Positions 6,796 to 13,333 are shown, counted from the stretch's first letter. The stretch: DNA of 14,546 nucleotides from an uncultured Eubacteriales bacterium (GCA_934444695.1 CAKSDF010000035.1:1-14546); one strand, 5' to 3'. Numbers and translations are program-made. Notes: generated by a model not told the origin, from the letters alone.

Positions 6796-8589
6796 TCACT
6801 CGACAAGCCCGCTTTCTTTAAGCAAAAGCTCAATGTCGGTGCCCTTGACCTTCTTAATCGCAAGCTTGAACATTTCCTTTTCGGCAAAGGAAAGAGGCGC
6901 CTCGCTTATGGGCTTTTTGTCGATGGCATAATAGCAGGCGCGCAGCAGTTCGCGAACGTCATATTTACTGCCCCATACCTCCGGCACGCCGCGGTCGACA
7001 TCAAGCAGCGTATAAACCGACTCCATACCCGTTCTCATGGAATATTCGGTGGTAAAAATGGTGTCTCTCGGGGTCTCGGCAAACTGGCCGATGAAGGCAA
7101 AGTTTATGGCACCGTCGGGAACCACCTTGGGGCGGTCGGACTCCTTTCTCGGCTGGAAGAAGGCGTTGATATAGGGCATAAAGCAGGTGGTGGTGTTGCA
7201 GGCATTCTTTGCAAGATCGTCGATTTTCTCGGTGGGCACGCCGATGTGGTACAGCCACTCGCGGCAGACCTCCTCGCCGGTACAGTCCCTCATGGCCTTT
7301 TTAACATAATTGCCCTCTTTGTTCGTGTTCAGCGAATAGAGCCACACAAGCACGGTGTTTTTATCCTGCGCCTTAAACTGCGGCTGACGGTTGATGGTCC
7401 AGGAAAGATACCAGTTGTCGGTGCTGTCCTTAACGGTGACGATTCCGCCTGTGGTCACCTTGCCCGAGCGGGGATCGCGCTTGCATATATTCATAATGTG
7501 CTGAATGATCTCTTCGTTGGAGGTGGCGACGGTGGCGCTCATCCAGTTGGTAGCGTCCACATCCGAGCAGAATTTATCGGGATTGCCGTATTCGCCGTCC
7601 TTTGCCTGAGCGGCAATTGCTTTCCACATATCAAAGGATTCCCCCGCGCCGTTTTTAACGCCGGAAAGGTCGGGCGCATGGGTCTGATCTCCGTAGCAGG
7701 AGGTGTCGGTGCAGCAGCCGTTGGTGATAAACACAAGGTCGTTTTCGGTAAGGTCGATGGTCTGCTCCCTGCCGTCTTTAACATAAACGATCTTCTCGGC
7801 CGTCCTTTTATCGCCGTCTGCTTTGATGATTACATTTTTAACATCCATACCGTATTCGATAGACACGCCGTGAGCCTCAAGATATTTCACGAGAGGGAGA
7901 ATCATACTTTCATACTGATTATACTTTGTAAAACGCAGGGCGCTGAAATCGGGCAGTCCGTCGATGTGATGGACATAGCGGCAGAGATAGCGCTTCATTT
8001 CAAGTGCGCTTGACCAACGCTGGAATGCAAACATTGTCTGCCAATAAAGCCAAAAGTTTGTGCTCCAAAATGAATCGGGCAGTATATCGGAAATTTTCTT
8101 GTCCTCAAGATCCTTTTCGGGGGTCAAAAACAGCTTTGACAGCGCCATGGCCGAGTCCTTGTCAAGCTTGAACTGCTTGTCGGTGTGGGCGTCCTCGCCG
8201 CGGTTTATGCTGGCACGGCAGAGGGAATAGTTTGGATCGTGCTTATTGAGCCAATAATACTCATCAAGCACCGATACGCCGGGAGTTTCGATGGACGGCA
8301 CATCGCGGAAGGTGTCCCACATAACCTCGAAATGATTGTCCATTTCACGGCCGCCTCTCATAAAGAAGCCCTTAGTAACGTCCTTTCTGCCGTCGCAGCT
8401 ACCGCCGGCAAGCTCCAGTTTTTCGAGAAGGTGGATTTTCTCGCCCCTCATCTGTCCGTCGCGGACAAGATAAAAGGCTGCGGTCAGGCCGGCAAGACCG
8501 GTGCCGATGATGTATGCGGATTTTTTATCGACATCCTTCGGCTTCTCGGGATGAGCAAACGATTCATAAGTTCCTGCAGAGTAATACAT
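6796..8589 (-). CDS. ohyA: Oleate hydratase (myosin-cross-reactive antigen family)
   Basis: FAD-dependent hydratase that adds water to the cis-9 double bond of oleic, linoleic and related free fatty acids, giving 10-hydroxy fatty acids. In gut Firmicutes this is linked to detoxifying unsaturated fatty acids at the membrane. The 597 residues match the family length. The FAD-binding motif GTGLAGLTAA starts near residue 29. The RGGREMDNHFE signature contains Glu82, and Tyr201 lies in KRYLCRY. These correspond in position to residues I recall as catalytic in the Staphylococcus aureus enzyme. There is no signal peptide; family members associate with membrane through the C-terminus. The ATG has AGGAGG about 7 nt upstream. 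The predicted promoter (8930-8957) is over 300 nt away, with a large structured element filling the leader. Confidence 0.97.
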   Translation of the reverse strand: MYYSAGTYESFAHPEKPKDVDKKSAYIIGTGLAGLTAAFYLVRDGQMRGEKIHLLEKLELAGGSCDGRKDVTKGFFMRGGREMDNHFEVMWDTFRDVPSIETPGVSVLDEYYWLNKHDPNYSLCRASINRGEDAHTDKQFKLDKDSAMALSKLFLTPEKDLEDKKISDILPDSFWSTNFWLYWQTMFAFQRWSSALEMKRYLCRYVHHIDGLPDFSALRFTKYNQYESMILPLVKYLEAHGVSIEYGMDVKNVIIKADGDKRTAEKIVYVKDGREQTIDLTENDLVFITNGCCTDTSCYGDQTHAPDLSGVKNGAGESFDMWKAIAAQAKDGEYGNPDKFCSDVDATNWMSATVATSNEEIIQHIMNICKRDPRSGKVTTGGIVTVKDSTDNWYLSWTINRQPQFKAQDKNTVLVWLYSLNTNKEGNYVKKAMRDCTGEEVCREWLYHIGVPTEKIDDLAKNACNTTTCFMPYINAFFQPRKESDRPKVVPDGAINFAFIGQFAETPRDTIFTTEYSMRTGMESVYTLLDVDRGVPEVWGSKYDVRELLRACYYAIDKKPISEAPLSFAEKEMFKLAIKKVKGTDIELLLKESGLVE

Positions 8590-8646
8590 ATATAAGCCTC
8601 CTGTTTAATTGTCCGCCCGGATTTTTTGCTGTGAGCGGTTTTTCTT

Positions 8647-8922
8647 TAACCATAGCGCACATATCCGAACACGATTTTGGCGGAGAAAAATCCCCACATA
8701 CTGCGTTAAAATGCTCGTTAATCCGACAGGATGAACTGCGCTTTTGCCTTGTATCTGAGCATTTTTCTTACCGACAAAATTCTCCGACCTGAAATGAGCG
8801 TAGTAATGAGGGGTTTTCGGTGCGGAGGAACATATAAGGCTTATCGCTACTATGCGACGACAAACCGAAAAGCACCATTAATAGGCCATTTCAGGCGTGT
8901 TTGGATATGTTCGCTATGGTTA
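8647..8922. repeat. Structured element with 26-bp terminal inverted repeats; MITE or leader RNA
   Basis: Arms 8648-8673 and 8896-8921 are inverted repeats matching at 24 of 26 positions. A TA dinucleotide sits at each outer end (8647-8648 and 8921-8922). Two side-by-side stem domains lie inside. The left is CGGAGAA (8681-8687) with TTCTCCG (8780-8786), enclosing AAAATGCTC (8708-8716) with GAGCATTTT (8757-8765). The right is CCTGAAATG (8788-8796) with CATTTCAGG (8887-8895), enclosing TTTTCGGT (8814-8821) with ACCGAAAA (8864-8871). No pair crosses another, so the whole folds as a three-way junction. It has no coding potential. TA ends and a short non-coding body fit a MITE mobilised by an IS630/mariner-type transposase. 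Its place directly after the predicted ohyA start site also allows a regulatory leader. Confidence 0.72.
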
Positions 8923-8929
8923 TGTTTTA

Positions 8930-8957
8930 AGTATACCCCGCCGAATTTATTTTACAA
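8930..8957 (-). promoter_or_regulatory. Probable ohyA promoter
   Basis: On the minus strand TTGTAA (8957-8952) and TATACT (8935-8930) are separated by 16 bp. Transcription would start near 8923, at the edge of the structured element, giving a leader of about 330 nt before the ohyA ATG at 8589. No better promoter was seen between the element and ohyA. Confidence 0.6.
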
Positions 8958-8960
8958 TAA

Positions 8961-8999
8961 ACAAAAACCCCTCGGTGACAAAAAATCTGTCACCAAGGG
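8961..8999 (-). terminator. Rho-independent terminator of the small gene upstream
   Basis: On the minus strand GGTGACA pairs with TGTCACC around a 7-nt loop. CCCT and AGGG extend the stem after one mismatch, and the stem runs into TTTTTGTTT. The T run is only on the minus-strand side. It ends transcription coming from the 9037-9230 gene and insulates the ohyA promoter. Confidence 0.85.
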
Positions 9000-9036
9000 A
9001 AATGTGTAAAGTTTTTTATCAAAATCACGGATTTGT

Positions 9037-9230
9037 TTAAGATTTATATTTCTCATATATCCGCTTGTATACAATTGCAAGAATCGGAAGTCCGACAACG
9101 CAACTTGCAACGATCAAAATAAGCGCAAAGGTTTCGTTCCATAAACCAAAAATCGTTGACAACCACAACGACAATGAATACACCATTCACATTCGGCCAT
9201 TGGCACGGTTAAAAGCGGACTGTCCGACAT
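9037..9230 (-). pseudogene. Small membrane-protein gene, apparently frameshifted
   Basis: An ATG at 9230 follows a GGTGGT site and a promoter. Its frame reads MSDSPLLTVPMAEC and then becomes Cys-rich and non-membrane-like, stopping after about 41 codons. One frame over, an ORF from an ATG at 9186 to TAA at 9037 (49 aa) reads as a hydrophobic protein: a W/L-rich start, then ALILIVASCVVGLPILAIV followed by the basic tail YKRIYEKYKS. That is a textbook membrane helix with positive-inside flank. The third frame is also hydrophobic (VNGVFIVVVVVNDFW) across the join. The best reading is a short two-helix membrane protein broken by one or more indels. It could also be a genuine 49-aa protein, but the 9186 ATG lacks a binding site. 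The family was not recognised. Confidence 0.4.
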
Positions 9231-9254
9231 ATTACCACCGCTTTATTTGAAATA

Positions 9255-9282
9255 ATTATATCACAATGGTGAAAAGAAACAA
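9255..9282 (-). promoter_or_regulatory. Promoter of the small frameshifted gene
   Basis: On the minus strand a perfect TATAAT (9260-9255) lies 16 bp after TTGTTT (9282-9277). The -35 match is modest. The predicted start is about 20 nt before the ATG at 9230. Confidence 0.5.
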
Positions 9283-9543
9283 GGTGTAAAACCCTGCATT
9301 TACAATGGTTGTCGGTGCCGCACAGCACTAATTGTCTATTACCTATGGTTCGCAAAAGCTTCATATCGTTGCTGATAGCTTTAATTATAAACTACTCCCA
9401 TTTTTAAATCATCCGCGCAGCGGATACCGTACCTGTTACCTATTACCTCTTACTTCTTCCCTAACTTATTGCCTGTTATCTCCCTAAAATCCCGCCGTGG
9501 ATCTTATTTTGAAGTAAGAGTGAAGAAGTAATAAGTGATAAGT
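9283..9543. other. Non-coding region with repeat-like composition
   Basis: No gene seen. It holds a hairpin at 9411-9425 (ATCCGC, loop GCA, GCGGAT), then a stretch of degenerate TTACC/TTACTT runs (about 9426-9480). These are mirrored by GAAGTAAGAG and GAAGAAGTAATAAGTGATAAG on the other side: CTCTTACTTC at 9447-9456 is a perfect inverse of 9511-9520. AAAATCCCGCC occurs twice in direct orientation (9486-9496 and 9545-9555). Such TAATAAGTGATAAG strings are familiar to me from intergenic repeats of related gut Clostridia, but this is from memory. Confidence 0.5.
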
Positions 9544-9577
9544 AAAAATCCCGCCCACTAAAGTGAACGGGATTTTT
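9544..9577 (-). terminator. Terminator of the tRNA-Ser gene
   Basis: On the minus strand AAAAATCCCG pairs perfectly with CGGGATTTTT (10 bp). The loop contains a small ACT/AGT stem, and T5 forms the end of the 3' arm. It starts at the last base of the encoded CCA. The A/T ends are symmetrical, so it could also work on the plus strand. Confidence 0.8.
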
Positions 9578-9663
9578 GGCGGAGAGACAGGGATTCGAAC
9601 CCTGGGCTCTTTCGAGTCACTAGTTTTCAAGACTAGCTCCTTAAACCACTCGGACATCTCTCC
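9577..9663 (-). tRNA. tRNA-Ser (anticodon UGA), CCA encoded
   Basis: A class II tRNA with a long variable arm. The acceptor stem GGAGAGA/TCTCTCC is followed by discriminator G and genome-encoded CCA. The D-arm contains GAGTGGTTTAAGGA. The anticodon stem CTAGT/ACTAG holds the loop CTTGAAA, placing the anticodon TGA at 9629-9627. The variable arm GACTCGAAAGAGC forms its own hairpin. The T-arm is CAGGG-TTCGAAT-CCCTG. It decodes UCA and probably other UCN codons. It has its own promoter and terminator, separate from the ribosomal operon upstream. Confidence 0.97.
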
Positions 9664-9684
9664 ATAGCTAAAATATTTTTCTGT

Positions 9685-9713
9685 ATTTTATCACGCCTCG
9701 TCCTCATTGTCAA
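9685..9713 (-). promoter_or_regulatory. tRNA-Ser promoter
   Basis: On the minus strand a perfect TTGACA (9713-9708) and TAAAAT (9690-9685) are separated by 17 bp. The start near 9678 leaves about 15 nt before the mature 5' end at 9663. This strength is expected for a stable RNA gene. Confidence 0.88.
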
Positions 9714-9778
9714 TGTCCGGGGAATCAAACAAGGCATTAAATCGGTTTTGACCGTCGTCTTGCGCCGCATTGCCCTTA

Positions 9779-9812
9779 TTAACCGACGGAAGAGGTTTCT
9801 TCCGTCGGTTAA
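9779..9812 (-). terminator. 15-bp perfect hairpin after rplQ, probable operon terminator
   Basis: Positions 9779-9793 and 9798-9812 are perfect inverse complements (TTAACCGACGGAAGA on the plus strand) with a 4-nt loop. It lies 31 bp past the rplQ stop and before the tRNA promoter, where an operon terminator is expected. The sequence after the stem on the minus strand is TAAGGG, so the usual T run is missing. It may instead act as an RNA-stabilising 3' end or need extra factors. Confidence 0.6.
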
Positions 9813-9843
9813 AGGCAACTTCATCGAGCTTTAAATCTATTAA

Positions 9844-10185
9844 TTAGAGCAGCTCGATAACGCACATCTCGGCTGCGTCGCCGCGGCGGGGTCCGATTCT
9901 GGTGATGCGGGTGTAACCGCCGTTTCTCGAAGCGTATGTGGGAGCGATGTCCTCATAAAGCTTCTTTATAACATCCTCTTTGGTTATGAATGCCATTGCC
10001 TGACGCTTTGAGGTCAAGGTGTTATCCTTAGCCAAAGTGATATATTTTTCTGCCATTGCGCGAACCTCTTTGGCTCGGGTGACAGTGGTCTCGATCTTAC
10101 CGTTTTCGAGCAGGCAGGTGACCATGCATCTGAGCATTGCTTTTCTGCTGTCGGTCTTTTTGCCCAGCTTTCTGCTTCCTGGCAT
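9844..10185 (-). CDS. rplQ: 50S ribosomal protein L17
   Basis: Large-subunit protein bound near the peptide exit region. At 113 residues it matches the compact bacterial L17 core. It opens MPGSRKLGKKTDSRKAMLR, has the basic RNA-binding N-terminal half with ENGKIETTVTRAKEVR, and ends in the typical GGYTRITRIGPRRGDAAEM segment. The start follows an AGGAG site, and the gene lies 29 nt after rpoA as the last gene of the operon. The final hairpin is 31 bp downstream. Nothing unusual was seen. Confidence 0.98.
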   Translation of the reverse strand: MPGSRKLGKKTDSRKAMLRCMVTCLLENGKIETTVTRAKEVRAMAEKYITLAKDNTLTSKRQAMAFITKEDVIKKLYEDIAPTYASRNGGYTRITRIGPRRGDAAEMCVIELL

Positions 10186-10214
10186 TGATATTCACTCCTT
10201 TACTTGGTAGTGTG

Positions 10215-11162
10215 TTAGACTTCTTCTTTGCTGAGGGTAAATCCCAGCGAATCGAGCTTGTTGATGACCTCTTCGAGAGACTTTCTTCCGAGGTTTCTGA
10301 CCTTCATCATATCGTCCTCGGTTCTCGAGATCAGATCTTCGACCGTGTTTATTCCCGCCCTCTTAAGGCAGTTGAAACTACGGACCGAAAGGTCAAGCTC
10401 TTCAATGGTCATTTCAAGGACCTTTTCCTTACCGGCGTCGCCCTTTTCAACCATAATGTCGGCTCCGGCGCCTTCGGCCGAGAGATTGACAAAGAGGTTG
10501 AGGTGCTCGGTAATTATTTTTGCGGCCAGGGAAACTGCATCCTCTGCCGAGATAACGCCGTTTGTCCAAACCTCAAGGGTAAGCTTGTCAAAGTCGGTGA
10601 CCTGACCTACACGGGTGTTATCTATTTTATAATTTACCTTGGTGACCGGTGTATATATAGAGTCCATGGGAATGACTCCGATGGTGTTGTTGAGCTGTTT
10701 GTTGCGTTCGGCCGGTACATAGCCTCTGCCCTTGTCGATGGTCAGCTCCATTCCGAGCTTTCCTCCCGCCGACAGGGTGGCAATGTGCATATCGGGATTG
10801 AGTATTTCAACCTCACTGTCGGCCTTGATGTCGGCAGCGGTGACCTCGCAGGGTCCTTCGGCGTCGATGTATACGACTTTGGGACCGTCGGACAGAATCT
10901 TTGCGGTCAGTCCCTTAAGGTTAAGAACGATTTCGGTAACGTCCTCTTTAACCCCGGGAATGGTGGAAAACTCGTGAACAACGCCGTCCAGCTTCAGATA
11001 TGTGGCGGCGACACCGGGCAGACTGGAAAGGAGTACCCTTCTCAGGCTGTTGCCGAGCGTGGTGCCGTAGCCTCTCTCAAGAGGTTCAACAACGAAGCGG
11101 CCATAAGAGCCGTCTTCCGAAAGTTCCTCGGTCTCAATTCTGGGCTTCTCAATTTCTATCAT
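10215..11162 (-). CDS. rpoA: RNA polymerase alpha subunit
   Basis: Alpha subunit, 315 aa, which dimerises to start RNA polymerase assembly and contacts promoter UP elements and activators. The N-terminal dimerisation domain (about 1-230) begins IEIEKPRIE and contains EPLERGYGTTLGNSLRRVLLS. After a flexible linker, the C-terminal helix-hairpin-helix domain (about 250-310) contains LDLSVRSFNCLKRAGI and RNLGRKSLEEV, the DNA- and activator-contacting surface. A GGAGGG site lies 7 nt before the ATG. The 69-nt spacer from rpsD is the longest in this operon and holds a small hairpin (11182-11196, GGCGG/CCGCC) without a T run. Confidence 0.99.
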   Translation of the reverse strand: MIEIEKPRIETEELSEDGSYGRFVVEPLERGYGTTLGNSLRRVLLSSLPGVAATYLKLDGVVHEFSTIPGVKEDVTEIVLNLKGLTAKILSDGPKVVYIDAEGPCEVTAADIKADSEVEILNPDMHIATLSAGGKLGMELTIDKGRGYVPAERNKQLNNTIGVIPMDSIYTPVTKVNYKIDNTRVGQVTDFDKLTLEVWTNGVISAEDAVSLAAKIITEHLNLFVNLSAEGAGADIMVEKGDAGKEKVLEMTIEELDLSVRSFNCLKRAGINTVEDLISRTEDDMMKVRNLGRKSLEEVINKLDSLGFTLSKEEV

Positions 11163-11231
11163 TCGGAACCCTCCTTAAATTGGCGGATAAACCGCCTAAT
11201 ATTGAAAATTAAACCGTCAAACCCGCAGAGA

Positions 11232-11858
11232 TTATTTACTGTAGAACTCGACGATGAGATGTTCCTCGATAGGAGCATCGATCTGTTCACGGGTGGGAAG
11301 GTTTACGACCTTTGCCTCAAGAGTGTCGGCGTTAACGCTGAGCCATTCGGGCTTGGGACGAGCGCCACAGGCCTCAACAACGGCCTTGATCTTCTCGGAG
11401 CCGCGGCTCTTTTCACCGATTGCAACAACATCTCCTGCCTTTACCAGGTAGGAAGGAATGTTAACCTTTTTGCCGTTTACGGTATAGTGGTTGTGAACAA
11501 CCAGCTGACGGGCTTCGGCACGGGAAGATGCCCAACCGCAGCGGTAAACCACGTTGTCGAGACGGCTTTCAAGCAGACGGAGCAAGTTTTCACCGGTAAC
11601 GCCGGTCTTGCGCTCTGCTATTTCAAAATAGTGGTGGAACTGGCTTTCCAGAACACCGTAATATCTTCTTGCTTTCTGCTTCATGCGCAGCTGAAGACCG
11701 TATTCAGAAACCTTCTTGCGGCTCTGTCCGTGCTGACCGGGGGCATAGCCACGACGGTCGAGGGAGCATTTGCCTGAATAGCATCTGTCGCCCTTCAAAA
11801 AGAGCTTCTGGCCTTCACGGCGGCATAATCTGCAAACAGCACCTGTATATCTTGCCAT
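11232..11858 (-). CDS. rpsD: 30S ribosomal protein S4
   Basis: Primary 16S rRNA-binding protein that nucleates small-subunit assembly and is an operon regulator in many bacteria. It has 208 residues. The N-terminus carries a zinc-type cysteine set, C9-x2-C12-x13-C26-x4-C31, marking the C+ form of S4. The S4 RNA-binding domain (about 97-160) contains SRLDNVVYRCGWASSRAEARQ and NGKKVNIPSY. The ATG is preceded by a GGAGG site, and the gene lies 20 nt after rpsK. It sits inside the alpha operon between rpsK and rpoA. In Bacillus subtilis rpsD is located away from this operon, so the arrangement here is the Clostridia/ancestral one. Confidence 0.99.
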   Translation of the reverse strand: MARYTGAVCRLCRREGQKLFLKGDRCYSGKCSLDRRGYAPGQHGQSRKKVSEYGLQLRMKQKARRYYGVLESQFHHYFEIAERKTGVTGENLLRLLESRLDNVVYRCGWASSRAEARQLVVHNHYTVNGKKVNIPSYLVKAGDVVAIGEKSRGSEKIKAVVEACGARPKPEWLSVNADTLEAKVVNLPTREQIDAPIEEHLIVEFYSK

Positions 11859-11878
11859 ATTATTACACCTCCAAAAAA

Positions 11879-12274
11879 TCAGACGCGACGGCGCTTAGGC
11901 GGACGGCATCCGTTGTGCGGGATCGGGGTAACATCCTTGATCATGGTTACATCAAGGCCTGCTGCCTGAAGTGCGCGGATTGCGGCTTCACGGCCCGAAC
12001 CGGGTCCCTTAACATAAACTTCAACAGTTTTAAGACCATGTTCCATAGCTGCTTTGGCTGCGGTCTCGGCCGCGGTCTGTGCTGCGAAGGGAGTGGATTT
12101 CTTGGATCCTCTGAATCCCATCTCTCCGGCGGATGCCCAGGAAATTGCGTTGCCCTGAACGTCGGAAATGGTAACGATGGTGTTGTTGAAGGTCGATTGA
12201 ATATGTGCTGCACCGCGTTCAATGTTCTTGCGGTCGCGGCGGCGGGTGATGTTTGCTTTACCCTTTGTTGCCAT
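11879..12274 (-). CDS. rpsK: 30S ribosomal protein S11
   Basis: Small-subunit platform protein, 131 aa, which binds 16S rRNA near the mRNA exit/Shine-Dalgarno region. It has the family-typical STFNNTIVTISD, SWASAGEMGFRGSKKSTPFAAQ and the basic C-terminus PHNGCRPPKRRRV. Strong AGGAGG before the ATG; 16 nt from rpsM. Nothing unusual was seen. Confidence 0.99.
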   Translation of the reverse strand: MATKGKANITRRRDRKNIERGAAHIQSTFNNTIVTISDVQGNAISWASAGEMGFRGSKKSTPFAAQTAAETAAKAAMEHGLKTVEVYVKGPGSGREAAIRALQAAGLDVTMIKDVTPIPHNGCRPPKRRRV

Positions 12275-12290
12275 ATTAAATTCCTCCTGC

Positions 12291-12659
12291 TTACTTCTTC
12301 TTGTTTGCTATGGTCTTGCGGGGACCCTTGCGGGTACGTGCATTGGTCTTGGAGCGCTGTCCTCGAACGGGCAGACCCTTGCGGTGACGAACACCGCGGT
12401 AGCAACCAATTTCTATAAGCCGTTTAATATCGAAAGCTACATCGCGACGAAGATCTCCTTCTACGTGAAGGTTGTGATCTATATACTCACGAAGCTTTGC
12501 AATGTCATCTTCGGTCAGATCCTTGACTCTTGTGTCGGGATTGACTCCGGTGGCGGCGAGAATATCCTTAGAGGTCTTAAGACCGATACCAAAGATATAT
12601 GTCAGTCCGATCTCCACCCTTTTTTCACGGGGCAGGTCTACACCTGAAATACGTGCCAT
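12291..12659 (-). CDS. rpsM: 30S ribosomal protein S13
   Basis: Small-subunit head protein that contacts the 50S subunit and the P-site tRNA. It has 122 residues, beginning MARISGVDLPREKRVEIGLTY. The helix-turn-helix-like core is followed by GCYRGVRHRKGLPVRGQR and a lysine/arginine-rich tail that reaches the decoding centre. A GGAGGTG site lies about 9 nt upstream. It is 34 nt after rpmJ. Confidence 0.99.
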   Translation of the reverse strand: MARISGVDLPREKRVEIGLTYIFGIGLKTSKDILAATGVNPDTRVKDLTEDDIAKLREYIDHNLHVEGDLRRDVAFDIKRLIEIGCYRGVRHRKGLPVRGQRSKTNARTRKGPRKTIANKKK

Positions 12660-12693
12660 TTACTTTCGCACCTCCATATTTGAGTTGTCGGGA

Positions 12694-12807
12694 TTAGCCC
12701 TGACGCTGTTTGTGCTTGGGATTTTCACAGATAACCATTACTTTTCCCTTGCGCTTGATAATTTTGCATTTGTCGCAAATCTTTTTGACAGAAGGTCTGA
12801 CTTTCAT
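12694..12807 (-). CDS. rpmJ: 50S ribosomal protein L36 (zinc-binding form)
   Basis: A 37-residue protein from ATG at 12807 to TAA at 12694. It begins MKVRPSVKKICDKCKIIKRK and ends ENPKHKQRQG, a full match to L36. Zinc ligands C11, C14, C27 and H32 are all present, so this is the C+ form and not the zinc-free paralogue. A GGGAGG site precedes the ATG. It lies between infA and rpsM, its usual place. Confidence 0.98.
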   Translation of the reverse strand: MKVRPSVKKICDKCKIIKRKGKVMVICENPKHKQRQG

Positions 12808-12847
12808 TAATTTATACCTCCCAAAAAATCTTCAACCCGTTTTAGGG

Positions 12848-13066
12848 TTATTTCGATCGCCATGTTATGCGGCCCTTGGTCAGATCGTATGGCGACATCT
12901 CGACCGTGACCTTATCTCCCGGAAGAATACGGATGAAGTTCATACGAAGCTTTCCGGAAATGTGGGCTGTGATCAGGTGGCCGTTGGGCAGTTCGACCTT
13001 AAACACTGCGTTGGGCAGTGCCTCGCGGACGGTACCCTCAACCTCGATCATATCTTCTTTTGACAA
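12848..13066 (-). CDS. infA: Translation initiation factor IF-1, TTG start
   Basis: A 72-residue single OB-fold protein that binds the A site of the 30S subunit during initiation. The sequence MSKEDMIEVEGTVREALPNA, then HISGKLRMNFIRILPGD and SPYDLTKGRI, is the standard IF-1 pattern. The conserved SKED start requires a TTG codon at 13066. AGGGGG lies 8 nt upstream, at 13075-13080. The only alternative, the internal ATG at codon 6, would drop the conserved N-terminus and has a weaker site. It lies 18 nt after the KOW gene. A rare start codon on an initiation factor might limit or tune its own synthesis, but that is inference. Confidence 0.98.
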   Translation of the reverse strand: MSKEDMIEVEGTVREALPNAVFKVELPNGHLITAHISGKLRMNFIRILPGDKVTVEMSPYDLTKGRITWRSK

Positions 13067-13084
13067 TTGAATATCCCCCTCACA

Positions 13085-13333
13085 TTAGTTGTTGGCAGCG
13101 ATAAATTTTGCAATCGCCTGCCGCAATGCTCGGTTTGTGGACATTGAGCCGCTGTCTAATACGGTGGCAGTGGCCGCCAAATGCTTTGGGTTTTTGCATT
13201 TGGGCCGCTCCAGCGGACGCTCCTTACCGTCGGCGAGAATTACGCCTCTTTCGGTAACATCAACAACCGCGAGAAATTTCCCCCGGTCGCGCCCCGCCCT
13301 CGAATACACAAGCTGTCCGACCTTTAAATCCAT
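13085..13333 (-). CDS. KOW-domain RNA-binding protein (L14e/L6e/L27e-like)
   Basis: An 82-residue protein with an N-terminal KOW-type fold: VGQLVYSRAGRDRGKFLAVV, then GVILADGKERPLERPKCKNPKHL. This resembles the archaeal/eukaryotic L14e/L6e group. In many Firmicutes a gene of this kind sits between map and infA (ybzG in Bacillus subtilis). Its exact role is not established, but the position and the basic KOW fold suggest ribosome or rRNA binding. The C-terminal half is helical (TNRALRQAIAKFIAA). A GGGAGG site precedes the ATG, with 17 nt from map and 18 nt to infA, so it is co-transcribed with the translation genes. Confidence 0.9.
   Translation of the reverse strand: MDLKVGQLVYSRAGRDRGKFLAVVDVTERGVILADGKERPLERPKCKNPKHLAATATVLDSGSMSTNRALRQAIAKFIAANN

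Noticed and set aside
8514..9009. Plus-strand ORFs through the structured element
   Set aside because: They cross the inverted repeats, promoter and terminator, and show no protein-like composition.
9633..9824. Minus-strand ORF of 63 codons downstream of rplQ
   Set aside because: It overlaps the 15-bp hairpin, the tRNA promoter and the tRNA-Ser gene, and is Arg/Lys-rich without conserved pattern.
11182..11196. GGCGG/CCGCC hairpin between rpsD and rpoA as a terminator
   Set aside because: Short 5-bp stem with no T run, inside an operon whose downstream genes must be expressed.
10137..11777. Plus-strand open frame of 546 codons opposite rpoA and rpsD
   Set aside because: It is antisense to two certain essential genes, has no family-like motifs, and arises from the codon bias of the real genes.
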